Assembly: GCA_937883885.1 (NCBI GenBank) | Contig: CAKZXL010000959.1 | Location: 1-8,703, forward strand | Direction of reading: 5' to 3' | Length of the DNA stretch: 8,703 nucleotides | DNA from: an uncultured Aquincola sp. | GTDB lineage: Bacteria; Pseudomonadota; Gammaproteobacteria; Burkholderiales; Burkholderiaceae | In this document: positions 1-7,545 of the stretch, in pieces | Layout: every line of letters begins with the position of its first letter | How positions within the stretch are numbered: the stretch's first letter is position 1 | Notes under the pieces: generated by a model | Database searches by the model: none | What the model saw: only the letters and a program-made list of their open reading frames with translations | What the model was told of the DNA's origin: nothing | Made by a program: the position numbers and the translations under genes

Positions 1-890
1 ACCGCCCCCCGCGCCTTCGCCAGCACGAAGTCGATGAAGGTCGCCATCGCCCGCGTGTGGTGGCGGTTGGGCATGTACAGCAGGTGCATGTGGGTGCCGA
101 AGATCGACAGCCGCCATTCGTCGAGCGAGGTGACGATCTCGCCGCGGTCCACCTCGTCCTGCACCACGTAGTCGGGCACCAGGCCGATGCCCAGGCCGGC
201 CTGCACGGCCTGGCGCAGGAACAGGAAGTTCTCGGAGATCAGCGAAGGCTCCAGCAGCACCTCGTGCCGCTCGTCGCGCCAGTAGGCCGCCACGCGCAGC
301 TGGCGGCCGATGACGGCGGCGGTGATCAAGGGCATGGTGCGCAGGTCGTCCAGCTGCTGCGGCAGGCCCTGCGCCTCGGCGAACGCGCGTGAGGCGCAGG
401 CCACGTAACGCACCACGCCCATGTCGCGCGCCACCAGGTTCTGCGGCGGCTCCGACAGCACGCGCACGGCCACGTCCACCTCGTCGCGCATCAGGTCTTC
501 GACCCGGTTCTCGAACATCACGTCGAGCACGATGCCGGGGTACTGGCGCTTGAAATCCAGCAGCCAGGGCGACATCACCAGCTGCCCGTAGCCGCTGGGC
601 ACCGACAGCCGCACCCGGCCCTGCAGCCGCTGGCCCAGCGTGGTGATGGATTCGCGCGCGGCCGTCAGCTCGTTCTGGATGCGCAGGCCATGCTCGTACA
701 GCTTGAGCCCGATTTCGGTGGGCTCCACCCGCCGCGTGGTGCGCCGCACCAGCTGCTGGCCGATGGATTTTTCGAGCTGGTTGAGGTGGTAGCTGATGTT
801 GGCCCGGCTCATCTTGAGTCGGCGGGCCGCTTCACTCAGGTTGCCCGCATCCAGGATCTGCACCAGCAAGGTGAGGGCGTTGACGTCCAT
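1..890 (-). CDS. LysR-family transcriptional regulator, 3' end cut by window edge
   Basis: This gene reads from ATG at 890-888 leftwards through 296 open codons and leaves the window without a stop; LysR proteins are usually about 300 residues, so only a few codons are probably missing. An N-terminal winged helix-turn-helix covers residues 3-60: AGNLSEAARRLKMSRANISY is the helix-turn-helix, followed by the LNQLEKSIG recognition-helix end and the RRTTRRVEPTEIG wing. A linker helix (about 62-90) leads to a periplasmic-binding-like effector domain from GRVRLSVPSGYG (91) onwards. No good Shine-Dalgarno precedes the ATG; it is chosen because the protein then begins at the normal family position, five residues before the first helix. 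It is divergent from the beta-oxidation operon and shares its control region, so it probably regulates that operon in response to a pathway acyl-CoA or acid, and itself by feedback. The family is clear; target and effector are inferred. Confidence 0.93.
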   Translation of the reverse strand, partial: MDVNALTLLVQILDAGNLSEAARRLKMSRANISYHLNQLEKSIGQQLVRRTTRRVEPTEIGLKLYEHGLRIQNELTAARESITTLGQRLQGRVRLSVPSGYGQLVMSPWLLDFKRQYPGIVLDVMFENRVEDLMRDEVDVAVRVLSEPPQNLVARDMGVVRYVACASRAFAEAQGLPQQLDDLRTMPLITAAVIGRQLRVAAYWRDERHEVLLEPSLISENFLFLRQAVQAGLGIGLVPDYVVQDEVDRGEIVTSLDEWRLSIFGTHMHLLYMPNRHHTRAMATFIDFVLAKARGA

Positions 891-900
891 GGCGCGGCGG

Positions 901-948
901 TTGTCAAAAACGGCTTGACAGTCTGTCAACTGGTTGAGCCATTGTCAA
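901..948. promoter_or_regulatory. Probable LysR operator array (palindrome plus TTGTCAA half-sites)
   Basis: A perfect 7-1-7 palindrome, TTGACAGTCTGTCAA, lies at 915-929 and contains the LysR T-N11-A core (T916 to A928). The same half-site occurs as TTGTCAA at 901-907 and 942-948, so (C/T)TGTCAA recurs in one orientation at 901, 923 and 942, spaced 22 and 19 bp, close to two helical turns. A second palindrome, TCAACTGGTTGA (926-937), overlaps the first. The array sits between the divergent regulator and operon, where LysR proteins normally bind a strong recognition site and a weaker activation site near -35. The palindrome is seen directly; binding by the neighbouring regulator is inferred. 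Confidence 0.6.
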
Positions 949-970
949 GAAACTATCGACGTCCAACAAT
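942..970 (+). promoter_or_regulatory. Candidate sigma70 promoter for the operon
   Basis: TTGTCA at 942-947 matches five of six bases of the -35 consensus. It is followed by a 17-bp spacer and AACAAT at 965-970, which matches four of six bases of the -10 consensus. Transcription would start near 977, leaving a leader of about 43 nt. The -35 overlaps the last TTGTCAA half-site, and the centre of the 15-bp palindrome would fall near -55, a usual arrangement for LysR activation. The weak -10 fits an activator-dependent promoter. Prediction only. Confidence 0.4.
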
Positions 971-1006
971 GAACCCACACCCGGGGGTTCGACCGGGGCC
1001 TGCCTG

Positions 1007-1011
1007 AGGAG
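1007..1011 (+). promoter_or_regulatory. Ribosome binding site of the first operon gene
   Basis: AGGAG at 1007-1011 (within GAGGAGA) ends 8 nt before the ATG at 1020. It is a strong Shine-Dalgarno and supports this start for the fused hydratase/dehydrogenase gene. Confidence 0.75.
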
Positions 1012-1019
1012 ACACGCAC

Positions 1020-3158
1020 ATGGTGCAAGAAGCCACTTCGTCCGCCGCAGAAGCCAACCCGGTCAGCACCGAGTTGCGCGGCAAGATCCTGCTGGTCACG
1101 GTCGACAACCCGCCGGTCAACGCCCTGGGCGTGGCCGTGCGCCGCGGTCTGATGGCCGCGATCGAGGCCGCCGATGCCAACCCGGCCGTAGGCGCGGTGC
1201 TCATCGTGGGTGCCGGCCGCAACTTCATCGCCGGCGCCGACATCCGCGAGTTCGGCCTGCCGCCGCAAGCGCCGCTGCTGACCGAGGTGTGCAGCCGCAT
1301 CGAGGCCAGCCGCAAGCCCGCCATCGCCGCCATCCACGGCGCCGCGCTGGGCGGCGGCCTGGAAGTGGCGCTGGGCGCGCACTACCGCATCGCCGTGGCC
1401 AGCGCCAAGCTGGGCCTGCCCGAAGTGGCGCTGGGCCTGCTGCCGGGCGCGGGCGGCACGCAGCGCGCGCCGCGCCTGGTGGGCGCGGCGGCGGCGCTGG
1501 ACATCATCCTCAGCGGCCGCCACGTGGGCGCGGCCGAGGCGCTGAAGCTGGGCCTGATCGACCGCGTGGCGCAAAGCGACGACACGCTGGCCGAGGGCCT
1601 GGCCTATGCGCAGGAACTGCTGGCCGCGCAGGCCGGGCCGCGCCGCAGCCGCGACGCGCAGGCGCTGGCCGACCGCGCCACCGCGCAGGCCGCCATCGAC
1701 GCTGCGCGCGCCGACGTGCAGAAGAAGCAGCGCCACCTGTTCTCGCCGCACAAGATCGTGGAGGCGGTGCAGGCCGCGCTGGACAAGCCCTTTGATGAAG
1801 CCCTGAAGCTGGAGCGCCAGTTCTTCATGCAGTGCCTGGACAGCCCGCAGCGCGCCGGCCTGATCCACGCCTTTTTCGCCGAGCGTGAAGTGGCCAAGGT
1901 GCCCGAGGCCGCGGCCGCCAAGCCCCGGCCCTTCAAGACCATCGGCGTGGTGGGTGGCGGCACCATGGGCGCCGGCATCGCGGTGGCGGCGCTGGACGCC
2001 GGCCTGCTGGTGACCATGGTCGAGCGCGACCAGGCCTCGATCGACCGCGGCCGCGCCAACGTCGAGAAGGTGTACGACGGCCTGGTGGCCAAGGGCCGCA
2101 TGACGATCGAAGGCAAGGCCGCTGTGATGGCCCGCTTCACGGGCAGCACCGACTACGCGGCTTTCAAGGACGTGGACCTGGTGATCGAGGCGGTGTTCGA
2201 GGACATCGAGGTCAAGAAGGCCGTGTTCGCCGAACTCGACCGCGTGTGCAAGAGCGGCGCGGTGCTGGCCACCAACACCTCGTACCTGGACATCGATGCC
2301 ATCGCGGCCAGCATCTCGCGGCCGCAGGACGTGATCGGCCTGCACTTCTTCTCGCCGGCCAACATCATGAAGCTGCTCGAGATCGTGGTGCCCGCCAAGG
2401 TGAGCGCCGACGTGGTGGCCACCGCCTTCGAGCTGGCCAAGAAGCTCAAGAAGGTGCCGGTGCGCGCCGGCGTGTGCGACGGCTTCATCGGCAACCGCAT
2501 CCTGGCCGTGTACCGCCAGGCCGCCGACTATCTGATGGAAGACGGCGCCTCGCCTTACGACATCGACGCCGCGGTGCGCGAGTTCGGCTACCCGATGGGC
2601 CCGTTCCAGGTGTCCGACCTGGCTGGCGGCGACATCGGCTGGGCCACGCGCAAGCGCAAGGCCGCCACCCGCAACCCGGCCGCGCGCTACGTGCAGATCG
2701 CCGACCGCATCTGCGAACGCGGCTGGTTCGGCCAGAAGACGCAGCGCGGCTGGTACCAGTACCCGCAAGGCTCGCGCAGCGGCCAGCAAGACCCCGAGGT
2801 GCTGGCCATCGTCGACGCCGAGCGCCAGCGCGCCGGCATCACGCCGCGCAGCTTCAGCCACGAAGACATCATGCGCCGCTACATGGCCGCGATGATCAAC
2901 GAGGGCGCCAACGTCGTGCACCAGCGCATCGCGCTGCGTCCGCTGGACGTGGACGTCACCTTCTTGTACGGCTACGGCTTTCCGCGTTTCCGCGGCGGCC
3001 CGATGAAGTACGCCGACATGGTGGGCCTGGACAAGGTGCTGGCCGACATCCGCGAGTTCGCCAAGGAAGACCCGCTGTTCTGGCAACCCTCGCCGCTGCT
3101 GGTGCAGTTGGTCGAAGAAGGCAAGAACTTCGACAGCCTGAACAAGGCCGCCGCCTGA
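1020..3158 (+). CDS. Bifunctional enoyl-CoA hydratase / 3-hydroxyacyl-CoA dehydrogenase (FadB/PimF/MFE1-like)
   Basis: The 712-residue protein performs two consecutive beta-oxidation steps: hydration of 2-enoyl-CoA, then NAD-dependent oxidation of 3-hydroxyacyl-CoA. The crotonase domain (about 17-200) has PPVNALG, the FIAGADI oxyanion segment (69-75), and both catalytic glutamates: E115 in LGGGLE and E135 in LPEVALG. After a linker, the Rossmann domain starts with [11 protein letters not shown] (309-319). The dehydrogenase catalytic pair is H442 and E454 in [13 protein letters not shown], and CDGFIGNR follows. The C-terminal domains include [12 protein letters not shown]. Length matches E. 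coli FadB (about 729) and mammalian peroxisomal MFE1 (about 720); the HFFSP...KLLE wording is closer to MFE1. It is first in the operon, with the thiolase 21 bp downstream, as in fadBA-like and pim-like sets. Both active sites look intact. Enzyme class is certain; chain length or dicarboxyl preference is not. Confidence 0.95.
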   Translation: MVQEATSSAAEANPVSTELRGKILLVTVDNPPVNALGVAVRRGLMAAIEAADANPAVGAVLIVGAGRNFIAGADIREFGLPPQAPLLTEVCSRIEASRKPAIAAIHGAALGGGLEVALGAHYRIAVASAKLGLPEVALGLLPGAGGTQRAPRLVGAAAALDIILSGRHVGAAEALKLGLIDRVAQSDDTLAEGLAYAQELLAAQAGPRRSRDAQALADRATAQAAIDAARADVQKKQRHLFSPHKIVEAVQAALDKPFDEALKLERQFFMQCLDSPQRAGLIHAFFAEREVAKVPEAAAAKPRPFKTIGVVGGGTMGAGIAVAALDAGLLVTMVERDQASIDRGRANVEKVYDGLVAKGRMTIEGKAAVMARFTGSTDYAAFKDVDLVIEAVFEDIEVKKAVFAELDRVCKSGAVLATNTSYLDIDAIAASISRPQDVIGLHFFSPANIMKLLEIVVPAKVSADVVATAFELAKKLKKVPVRAGVCDGFIGNRILAVYRQAADYLMEDGASPYDIDAAVREFGYPMGPFQVSDLAGGDIGWATRKRKAATRNPAARYVQIADRICERGWFGQKTQRGWYQYPQGSRSGQQDPEVLAIVDAERQRAGITPRSFSHEDIMRRYMAAMINEGANVVHQRIALRPLDVDVTFLYGYGFPRFRGGPMKYADMVGLDKVLADIREFAKEDPLFWQPSPLLVQLVEEGKNFDSLNKAAA

Positions 3159-3179
3159 CATCCCCCGGAGACAAACCCC

Positions 3180-4370
3180 ATGCGCCAAGCCGTCATCGTG
3201 TCCACCGCCCGCACGCCGCTCACCAAGGCGCACCGCGGTGAGTTCAACATCACCCCCGGCCCCACGCTGGCGGCCTTCGCCGTCAAGGCGGCGGTCGATC
3301 GCGCGGGCATCGACCCCACGCTGATCGAAGACGCCATCCTGGGCTGCGGCTACCCCGAAGGCACCACCGGCCGCAACGTGGCGCGCCAGTCGATCATTCG
3401 TGCGGGTCTGCCCATCAGCATCGCCGGCACCACGGTCAACCGCTTCTGCGCCTCGGGCCTGCAGGCCATCGCGATGGCGGCCGGCCGCATCGTGGTGGAC
3501 GGCGCCCCGGCCATGATCGCCGGCGGCGTGGAAAGCATCTCGCAGATCCGCACCCGCAGCGCCACCGACACCGGCGACTCGGGCATGGACCCGTGGATCG
3601 TCGAGCACAAGCCCGAGCTGTACATGGCGATGATCGAGACCGCCGACATCGTGGCCCGCCGCTACAACATCAGCCGCGAGGCGCAGGACCGCTTCAGCGC
3701 CGAGAGCCAGCGCCGCACCGAAGAAGCGCAGAAGGCCGGCCGCTATGCCGATGAGATCGTGCCCTGCACCACGGTGATGGCGGTGACTGATAAAGAAACC
3801 AAGGCCGTGACCCACCGCGAGGTGACTGCCACCGCCGACAACTGCAACCGCCCCGGCACCACGTACGAGGCGCTGGCCAAGCTGGCCCCGGTGCGTGGCG
3901 ACGACCAGTTCGTCACCGCCGGCAATGCCTCGCAGCTGTCCGACGGCGCGTCGGCCTGCGTGCTGATGGAAGCGGGCGAGGCCGAGCGCCTGGGCCTGCA
4001 GCCGCTGGGCGCCTTCCGCGGCTTGGCCGTGGCCGGCTGCGAGCCCGACGAGATGGGCATCGGCCCGGTGTACGCCGTGCCCAAGCTGCTCAAGCGCCAT
4101 GGGCTGAAGGTGGAAGACATCGACCTGTGGGAGCTGAACGAGGCCTTTGCCTCGCAGGCGCTGTACTGCCAGCAGCAGTTGGGCATCCCGCTCGACAAGC
4201 TCAACGTCAACGGTGGCGCCATCTCCATCGGCCACCCCTTCGGCATGACCGGTGCGCGCCTGGCCGGCCACATCCTGCTGGAAGGCCGCCGCCGCAAGGC
4301 CAGGTACGCCGTGGTGTCGATGTGCATCGCCGGTGGCATGGGCGCGGCCGGTCTCTTTGAAATCTACTGA
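3180..4370 (+). CDS. Acetyl-CoA acyltransferase (3-ketoacyl-CoA thiolase, PimB/FadA-like)
   Basis: The 396-residue thiolase cleaves 3-oxoacyl-CoA with CoA to give acetyl-CoA and a shortened acyl-CoA, the last step of each beta-oxidation turn. The nucleophilic cysteine is C90 in NRFCASGLQA. The C-terminal domain has LNEAFA, NGGAISIGHPFGMTGAR with catalytic H352, and MCIAGGMGAAGLFE with the acid/base cysteine C382. This last motif is usually C-x-G-G-G; the alanine here (CIAGG) is a mild variation. All three catalytic residues are present and the length is normal, so the enzyme should be active. The start has GGAG (3167-3170) 9 nt upstream. It lies between the fused hydratase/dehydrogenase and the acyl-CoA dehydrogenase pair, so it probably acts on their product. 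A degradative thiolase is much more likely than a biosynthetic acetoacetyl-CoA thiolase because of this context. Confidence 0.94.
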   Translation: MRQAVIVSTARTPLTKAHRGEFNITPGPTLAAFAVKAAVDRAGIDPTLIEDAILGCGYPEGTTGRNVARQSIIRAGLPISIAGTTVNRFCASGLQAIAMAAGRIVVDGAPAMIAGGVESISQIRTRSATDTGDSGMDPWIVEHKPELYMAMIETADIVARRYNISREAQDRFSAESQRRTEEAQKAGRYADEIVPCTTVMAVTDKETKAVTHREVTATADNCNRPGTTYEALAKLAPVRGDDQFVTAGNASQLSDGASACVLMEAGEAERLGLQPLGAFRGLAVAGCEPDEMGIGPVYAVPKLLKRHGLKVEDIDLWELNEAFASQALYCQQQLGIPLDKLNVNGGAISIGHPFGMTGARLAGHILLEGRRRKARYAVVSMCIAGGMGAAGLFEIY

Positions 4371-4371
4371 T

Positions 4372-4376
4372 CGGAG
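4372..4376 (+). promoter_or_regulatory. Ribosome binding site deciding the start of the first dehydrogenase gene
   Basis: CGGAG at 4372-4376 ends 7 nt before ATG 4384. The reading frame is open further upstream (ATG at 4252), but that would add 44 low-complexity residues read out of frame inside the thiolase. The site and the family's normal N-terminus (MDMSFTQEELAFRDEVRQFL) both favour 4384. Confidence 0.7.
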
Positions 4377-4383
4377 TCAGCCC

Positions 4384-5580
4384 ATGGACATGAGCTTCAC
4401 CCAAGAAGAACTGGCCTTCCGCGACGAAGTGCGTCAGTTCCTGGCCGACCAGCTGCCCGAGCGGCTGTCGGCCAAGGTGGCCAACGGCCAGCACCTGAGC
4501 AAGGCCGACATGGAGGAATGGCACGCCATCCTCAACGCCCGCGGCTGGCTGGCCAACCACTGGCCGCAGGCCTATGGCGGCCCGGGCTGGAACGCGGTGC
4601 AGAAGTTCATCTTCGAGCATGAATGCGCCATCGCCCATGCGCCGCGCATCGTGCCCTTTGGCGTCAACATGCTGGGCCCGGTGCTCATCAAGTACGGCAA
4701 CGAGGCGCAGAAGAGCTACTGGCTGCCGCGCATCCTCAGCGGTGCCGACTGGTGGTGCCAGGGCTACTCGGAGCCGGGTGCCGGCTCCGACCTGGCCAGC
4801 GTCAAAACCACGGCCGTGCGCGACGGTGACCACTACGTGGTCAACGGCCAGAAGACCTGGACCACGCTGGGCCAGCACGCCAACATGATCTTCTGCCTGG
4901 TGCGCACCGACCCCGCGGCCAAGAAGCAGTCGGGCATCAGCTTCCTGCTGGTGGACATGAAGAGCCCCGGCGTGGAAGTGCGCCCCATCATCACGCTGGA
5001 CGGCGCGCACGAGGTCAACGAGGTGTTCTTCACCGACGTGCGCGTGCCGGCCGAGAACCTGGTGGGCGAAGAAAACCGCGGCTGGGACTGCGCCAAGTAC
5101 CTGCTGACCTATGAGCGCACCAACATCGCGGGCGTGGGCTTCTCGGTGGCGGCGCTGGCCAAGCTGAAGAAGGCCGCCGCCCGCGTGCAGAAGAACGGCC
5201 GCCCGCTGCTGGAAGACCCGCTGTTCGCGGCCCGCCTGGCCAAGGTCGAGATCGACCTGGAGAACATGAAGACCACCAACCTGCGCGTGATCGCGGCGGT
5301 GGCCGGTGGCGGCGCGCCAGGCGCGGAAAGCTCGATGCTGAAGATCCGCGGCACGGTGATCCGCCAGGAACTCACTTCGCTGCTGCGGCGCGCCATGGGC
5401 CCGCATGCGCGGCCCTTCAATGCCGACTGGCTGGAAGGGCCGTACGAAGGCGAAGTGGGTGCGCCGGAAGAAGCGGCCAGCGCCGCGGCCAGCTACTTCA
5501 ACAACCGCAAGCTGTCGATCTTCGGCGGCTCCAACGAGATCCAGCGCAACATCATCTCCAAGATGATCCTCGGGCTGTAA
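4384..5580 (+). CDS. pimC: Acyl-CoA dehydrogenase, pimeloyl-CoA dehydrogenase large-subunit type
   Basis: This 398-residue protein belongs to the flavin acyl-CoA dehydrogenase family, which introduces a 2,3 double bond into acyl-CoA and passes electrons to ETF. The N-terminal helical domain starts at MDMSFTQEELAFRDEVRQFL. The middle beta domain is canonical: YSEPGAGSD (E130-D136) and NGQKTWTT (W159), both flavin-contact motifs. E244 in LLTYERTNIAG occupies the position of the catalytic base of isovaleryl- and long-chain acyl-CoA dehydrogenases, whereas the medium-chain type base position (YEGT) is IFGGSNEIQ with glycine G381. The C-terminal domain lacks the usual R-x-x-FG and QLHGG flavin motifs. 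This pattern and the overall wording match PimC, large subunit of pimeloyl-CoA dehydrogenase, recognised from memory. It is followed 13 bp later by a second, different dehydrogenase-like gene, probably its partner. Dicarboxyl-CoA substrate is inferred; another bulky or branched acyl-CoA is possible. Confidence 0.88.
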   Translation: MDMSFTQEELAFRDEVRQFLADQLPERLSAKVANGQHLSKADMEEWHAILNARGWLANHWPQAYGGPGWNAVQKFIFEHECAIAHAPRIVPFGVNMLGPVLIKYGNEAQKSYWLPRILSGADWWCQGYSEPGAGSDLASVKTTAVRDGDHYVVNGQKTWTTLGQHANMIFCLVRTDPAAKKQSGISFLLVDMKSPGVEVRPIITLDGAHEVNEVFFTDVRVPAENLVGEENRGWDCAKYLLTYERTNIAGVGFSVAALAKLKKAAARVQKNGRPLLEDPLFAARLAKVEIDLENMKTTNLRVIAAVAGGGAPGAESSMLKIRGTVIRQELTSLLRRAMGPHARPFNADWLEGPYEGEVGAPEEAASAAASYFNNRKLSIFGGSNEIQRNIISKMILGL

Positions 5581-5593
5581 GACCGGAGCAGAC

Positions 5594-6736
5594 ATGAACT
5601 TCGAACACACCGAAGACCGCCGCATGCTGGCGGACACGCTGAACCGCTACATCGCCGAGCAGTACGGCTTCGAGACCCGCAACCGCATCGCCAACTCGGC
5701 CGAAGGCTACAGCCCGCAGCAGTGGGCGCAGTTCGCCGAGCTCGGCGCCATCGGCGCGCTGTTCAGCGAAGCCGATGGCGGCTACGGCGGCGCCGGCTTC
5801 GACATCGCTGTCGTCTTCGAGGCCCTGGGCCGCGGCCTGGTGGTGGAGCCGCTGCTGGGCAGCGCGGTGCTGGCCGGCAGCGCCATCAGCCACGCCGGCA
5901 ACGAGCAGCAGCGCACTTGGCTAGACAAGTTGATCGACGGCAGCACCATCGCCACGCTGGCGCATGGCGAGGCCGACAGCCTGTATTCGCTGACGCAGGT
6001 GGCCACCACCGCCCGCCGCACCGACAACGGCTGGGAGCTCAATGGCGTCAAGGCCGTGGTGCCGCAGGGCGAAGCGGCCACGCTGTTCGTCGTCTCGGCC
6101 CGCACCGCAGGCGGCGTGGACGATGCACAAGGCCTGTCGCTGTTCCTGGTGCCGGCCGATGCGCCGGGCCTGACCGTGCGCGGCCAGACCGCGGTGGACG
6201 GCGGCCGTGTGGCCACCGTCACGCTGGACCATGTGACGGTACCTGCCGACGCGCTGCTGGGCACCGAAGGCGCGGCCCTGGCCACGCTGGAACATGCCAT
6301 GGGCCGTGGCGTGCTGGCGCTGTGCGCCGAGTCGCTGGGCGCGATGGACGTGGCCCGCCAGGCCACGCTGGAATACCTGCAGACGCGCAAGCAGTTCGGC
6401 GTGCCCATCGGCAGCTTCCAGGCGCTGCAGCACCGCATGGCCGATGTGCTGCTGGAAATCGAGCAGGCCCGCTCGGCGGTGATCAACGCCGCCGCCGCGG
6501 TGGACGGCGACGACCGCCTGGCCCGCGAAAAGGCGCTGTCGGCCGCCAAGTTCACCATCGGCCGCGTGGGCACGCTGGTGGCGGAAGAAGCCATCCAGCT
6601 GCACGGCGGCATCGGCATGACCTGGGAGCTGCCGCTGTCGCACTACGCCAAGCGCCTGGTGATGATCGACCACCAGCTGGGCGACGAAGACTTCCACCTG
6701 GCGCGCTACATCGCGCTGGGGCAGGAGGCGGCATGA
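5594..6736 (+). CDS. pimD: Acyl-CoA dehydrogenase, pimeloyl-CoA dehydrogenase small-subunit type
   Basis: This 380-residue protein is a second acyl-CoA dehydrogenase-fold subunit, preceded by CGGAG (5584-5588) 5 nt before the ATG. The N-terminal helical domain includes QYGFETRNRIANSAEGYSPQ and WAQFAELGAIG. In the middle domain the expected EPGAGSD motif is replaced by LAHGEADSLYSL and the flavin-contact tryptophan motif by KAVVPQGEAA. By contrast the C-terminal domain is intact: TRKQFGVPIGSFQALQHRMA (R265) and AIQLHGGIGMTWE (Q335-G339), the segments that bind the FAD ADP part in other family members. No glutamate is evident at either known catalytic-base position. The defects mirror those of the preceding subunit, so the two probably form one alpha2beta2 enzyme. 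The GYGFETR...WAQFAELG and HYAKRLVMIDHQLGD wording fits PimD. Its stop overlaps the next start by 4 bp. Confidence 0.86.
   Translation: MNFEHTEDRRMLADTLNRYIAEQYGFETRNRIANSAEGYSPQQWAQFAELGAIGALFSEADGGYGGAGFDIAVVFEALGRGLVVEPLLGSAVLAGSAISHAGNEQQRTWLDKLIDGSTIATLAHGEADSLYSLTQVATTARRTDNGWELNGVKAVVPQGEAATLFVVSARTAGGVDDAQGLSLFLVPADAPGLTVRGQTAVDGGRVATVTLDHVTVPADALLGTEGAALATLEHAMGRGVLALCAESLGAMDVARQATLEYLQTRKQFGVPIGSFQALQHRMADVLLEIEQARSAVINAAAAVDGDDRLAREKALSAAKFTIGRVGTLVAEEAIQLHGGIGMTWELPLSHYAKRLVMIDHQLGDEDFHLARYIALGQEAA
6723..6728 (+). promoter_or_regulatory. Ribosome binding site inside the end of the small-subunit gene
   Basis: AGGAGG at 6723-6728 is a full Shine-Dalgarno lying in the last codons of the small dehydrogenase subunit, 4 nt before ATG 6733. 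It fixes the start of the crotonase-family gene and implies translational coupling through the ATGA overlap. Confidence 0.7.
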
Positions 6737-7545
6737 GCACCGCCGCTCAACAAGACGTGCTGCTGCAGCGCCGTGAGGGCGCGGTGCTGGTGCTGGTCAA
6801 CAACAACCCGGCTGCGCGCAATGCGTTGAGCGCCGAGTTCTACACCGCCGCCACCCATGCCCTGGCCGATGCCGATGCCGACCCCACCGTGGGCGCCATC
6901 GTGCTCACCGGCGCGGGCGGCTTCTTCTGCGCCGGCGGCAACCTGAACCAGCTGGCCACGCGGCGCGAGATGGCGCCCGAAGACCGTCGTGAGCGGCTGG
7001 AGCTGCTGCACACCTTCGTGCGCCGGCTGCGCGACACCGCCAAGCCGGTGATCGCCGCGGTGGAAGGTGGCGCCGCCGGCGCCGGCATGTCGCTGGCGCT
7101 GGCCTGCGACCTGCTGGTCAGCTCGCGCGAGGCCTTCTTCGGCGTCAGCTACATCAAGGTGGGCCTGACGCCCGATGGCGGCATCACCTCGTTCCTGGCC
7201 GAGTTCGTGTCGCGCCAGGTGCTCACCGAGCTGTGCCTGACCGGCGACCGCATCACCGCCGAGCGGCTGAATGCGCTGGGCGCCGTCAACCGTCTGGTGG
7301 AGCCCGGCAGCGCCGAGGCCGAAGCCATCGCGCTGGGCCAGCGCATCGCCGAAGGCCCAGATCGCGCCACCGCGCGCATCAAGGCCTTGTGCCGCGGCGC
7401 GCACATGCGCTCGCTGGACGAGCAGCTCGAACTCGAAGCCCGCGCCATGGTGCAAAGCCAGGGCGACGATGAAGCGGCCGAAGGCATCGGTGCCTTCCTG
7501 CAGAAGCGCCGCGCCGATTTCACGGCCCTGCGCCGCCGCGGATGA
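6733..7545 (+). CDS. Crotonase-fold protein, probable enoyl-CoA isomerase or hydratase-like (PaaG/PimE-like)
   Basis: This 270-residue protein is a single-domain enoyl-CoA hydratase/isomerase superfamily member of normal length. The CoA/oxyanion-hole features are present: FFCAGGNL and the helix start GGAAGAGMSLALACDL. The two glutamates that hydrate enoyl-CoA are absent: the first position (as in LGGGLE of the fused enzyme in this operon) is S120 in GAGMS, and the second (as in LPEVALG) is Y140 in VSYIKVG. Instead D148 occurs in VGLTPDGG, the place where PaaG-type isomerases carry a catalytic aspartate. Double-bond isomerisation is therefore more likely than hydration, which the fused enzyme already provides. 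The C-terminal helices (about 205-270) are normal. The start has a strong embedded ribosome binding site. It overlaps both neighbours by 4 bp, so it is an integral operon member. R. palustris pimE is, as I recall, a comparable gene; exact orthology is not shown. Confidence 0.87.
   Translation: MSTAAQQDVLLQRREGAVLVLVNNNPAARNALSAEFYTAATHALADADADPTVGAIVLTGAGGFFCAGGNLNQLATRREMAPEDRRERLELLHTFVRRLRDTAKPVIAAVEGGAAGAGMSLALACDLLVSSREAFFGVSYIKVGLTPDGGITSFLAEFVSRQVLTELCLTGDRITAERLNALGAVNRLVEPGSAEAEAIALGQRIAEGPDRATARIKALCRGAHMRSLDEQLELEARAMVQSQGDDEAAEGIGAFLQKRRADFTALRRRG

Noticed and set aside
57..392. A plus-strand open frame of 111 codons opposite the regulator
   Set aside because: The minus strand here encodes the LysR effector domain; the plus-strand frame is compositionally a shadow and lacks a ribosome binding site.
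915..943. TTGACA at 915-920 as the operon -35 element
   Set aside because: It is a perfect -35 hexamer, but no acceptable -10 lies 16-18 bp downstream (GCCATT at 938-943). It is better explained as half of the operator palindrome.
971..997. Possible leader hairpins: GAACCC (971-976) with GGGTTC (985-990), or CCCGG (980-984) with CCGGG (993-997)
   Set aside because: The stems are only 5-6 bp and mutually exclusive, and the predicted transcript start near 977 would remove part of the first one. There is no U-run or known riboswitch pattern, so no regulatory claim is made.
945..4271. An 1108-codon open frame on the minus strand opposite the hydratase/dehydrogenase and thiolase genes
   Set aside because: It is rich in His, Ala, Gly, Arg, Val and Gln with no recognisable domain, as expected when a GC-rich coding strand is read antisense. 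The plus-strand proteins have full catalytic motifs, so this is a shadow frame despite its length.
4252..4383. Upstream extension of the large dehydrogenase subunit to an ATG at 4252
   Set aside because: The extra 44 residues come from the thiolase coding region in another frame and match nothing in the family; ATG 4384 has a Shine-Dalgarno and gives the normal N-terminus.
4207..5637. A 476-codon minus-strand open frame opposite the large dehydrogenase subunit
   Set aside because: Antisense shadow of a well-supported acyl-CoA dehydrogenase gene; no recognisable protein features.
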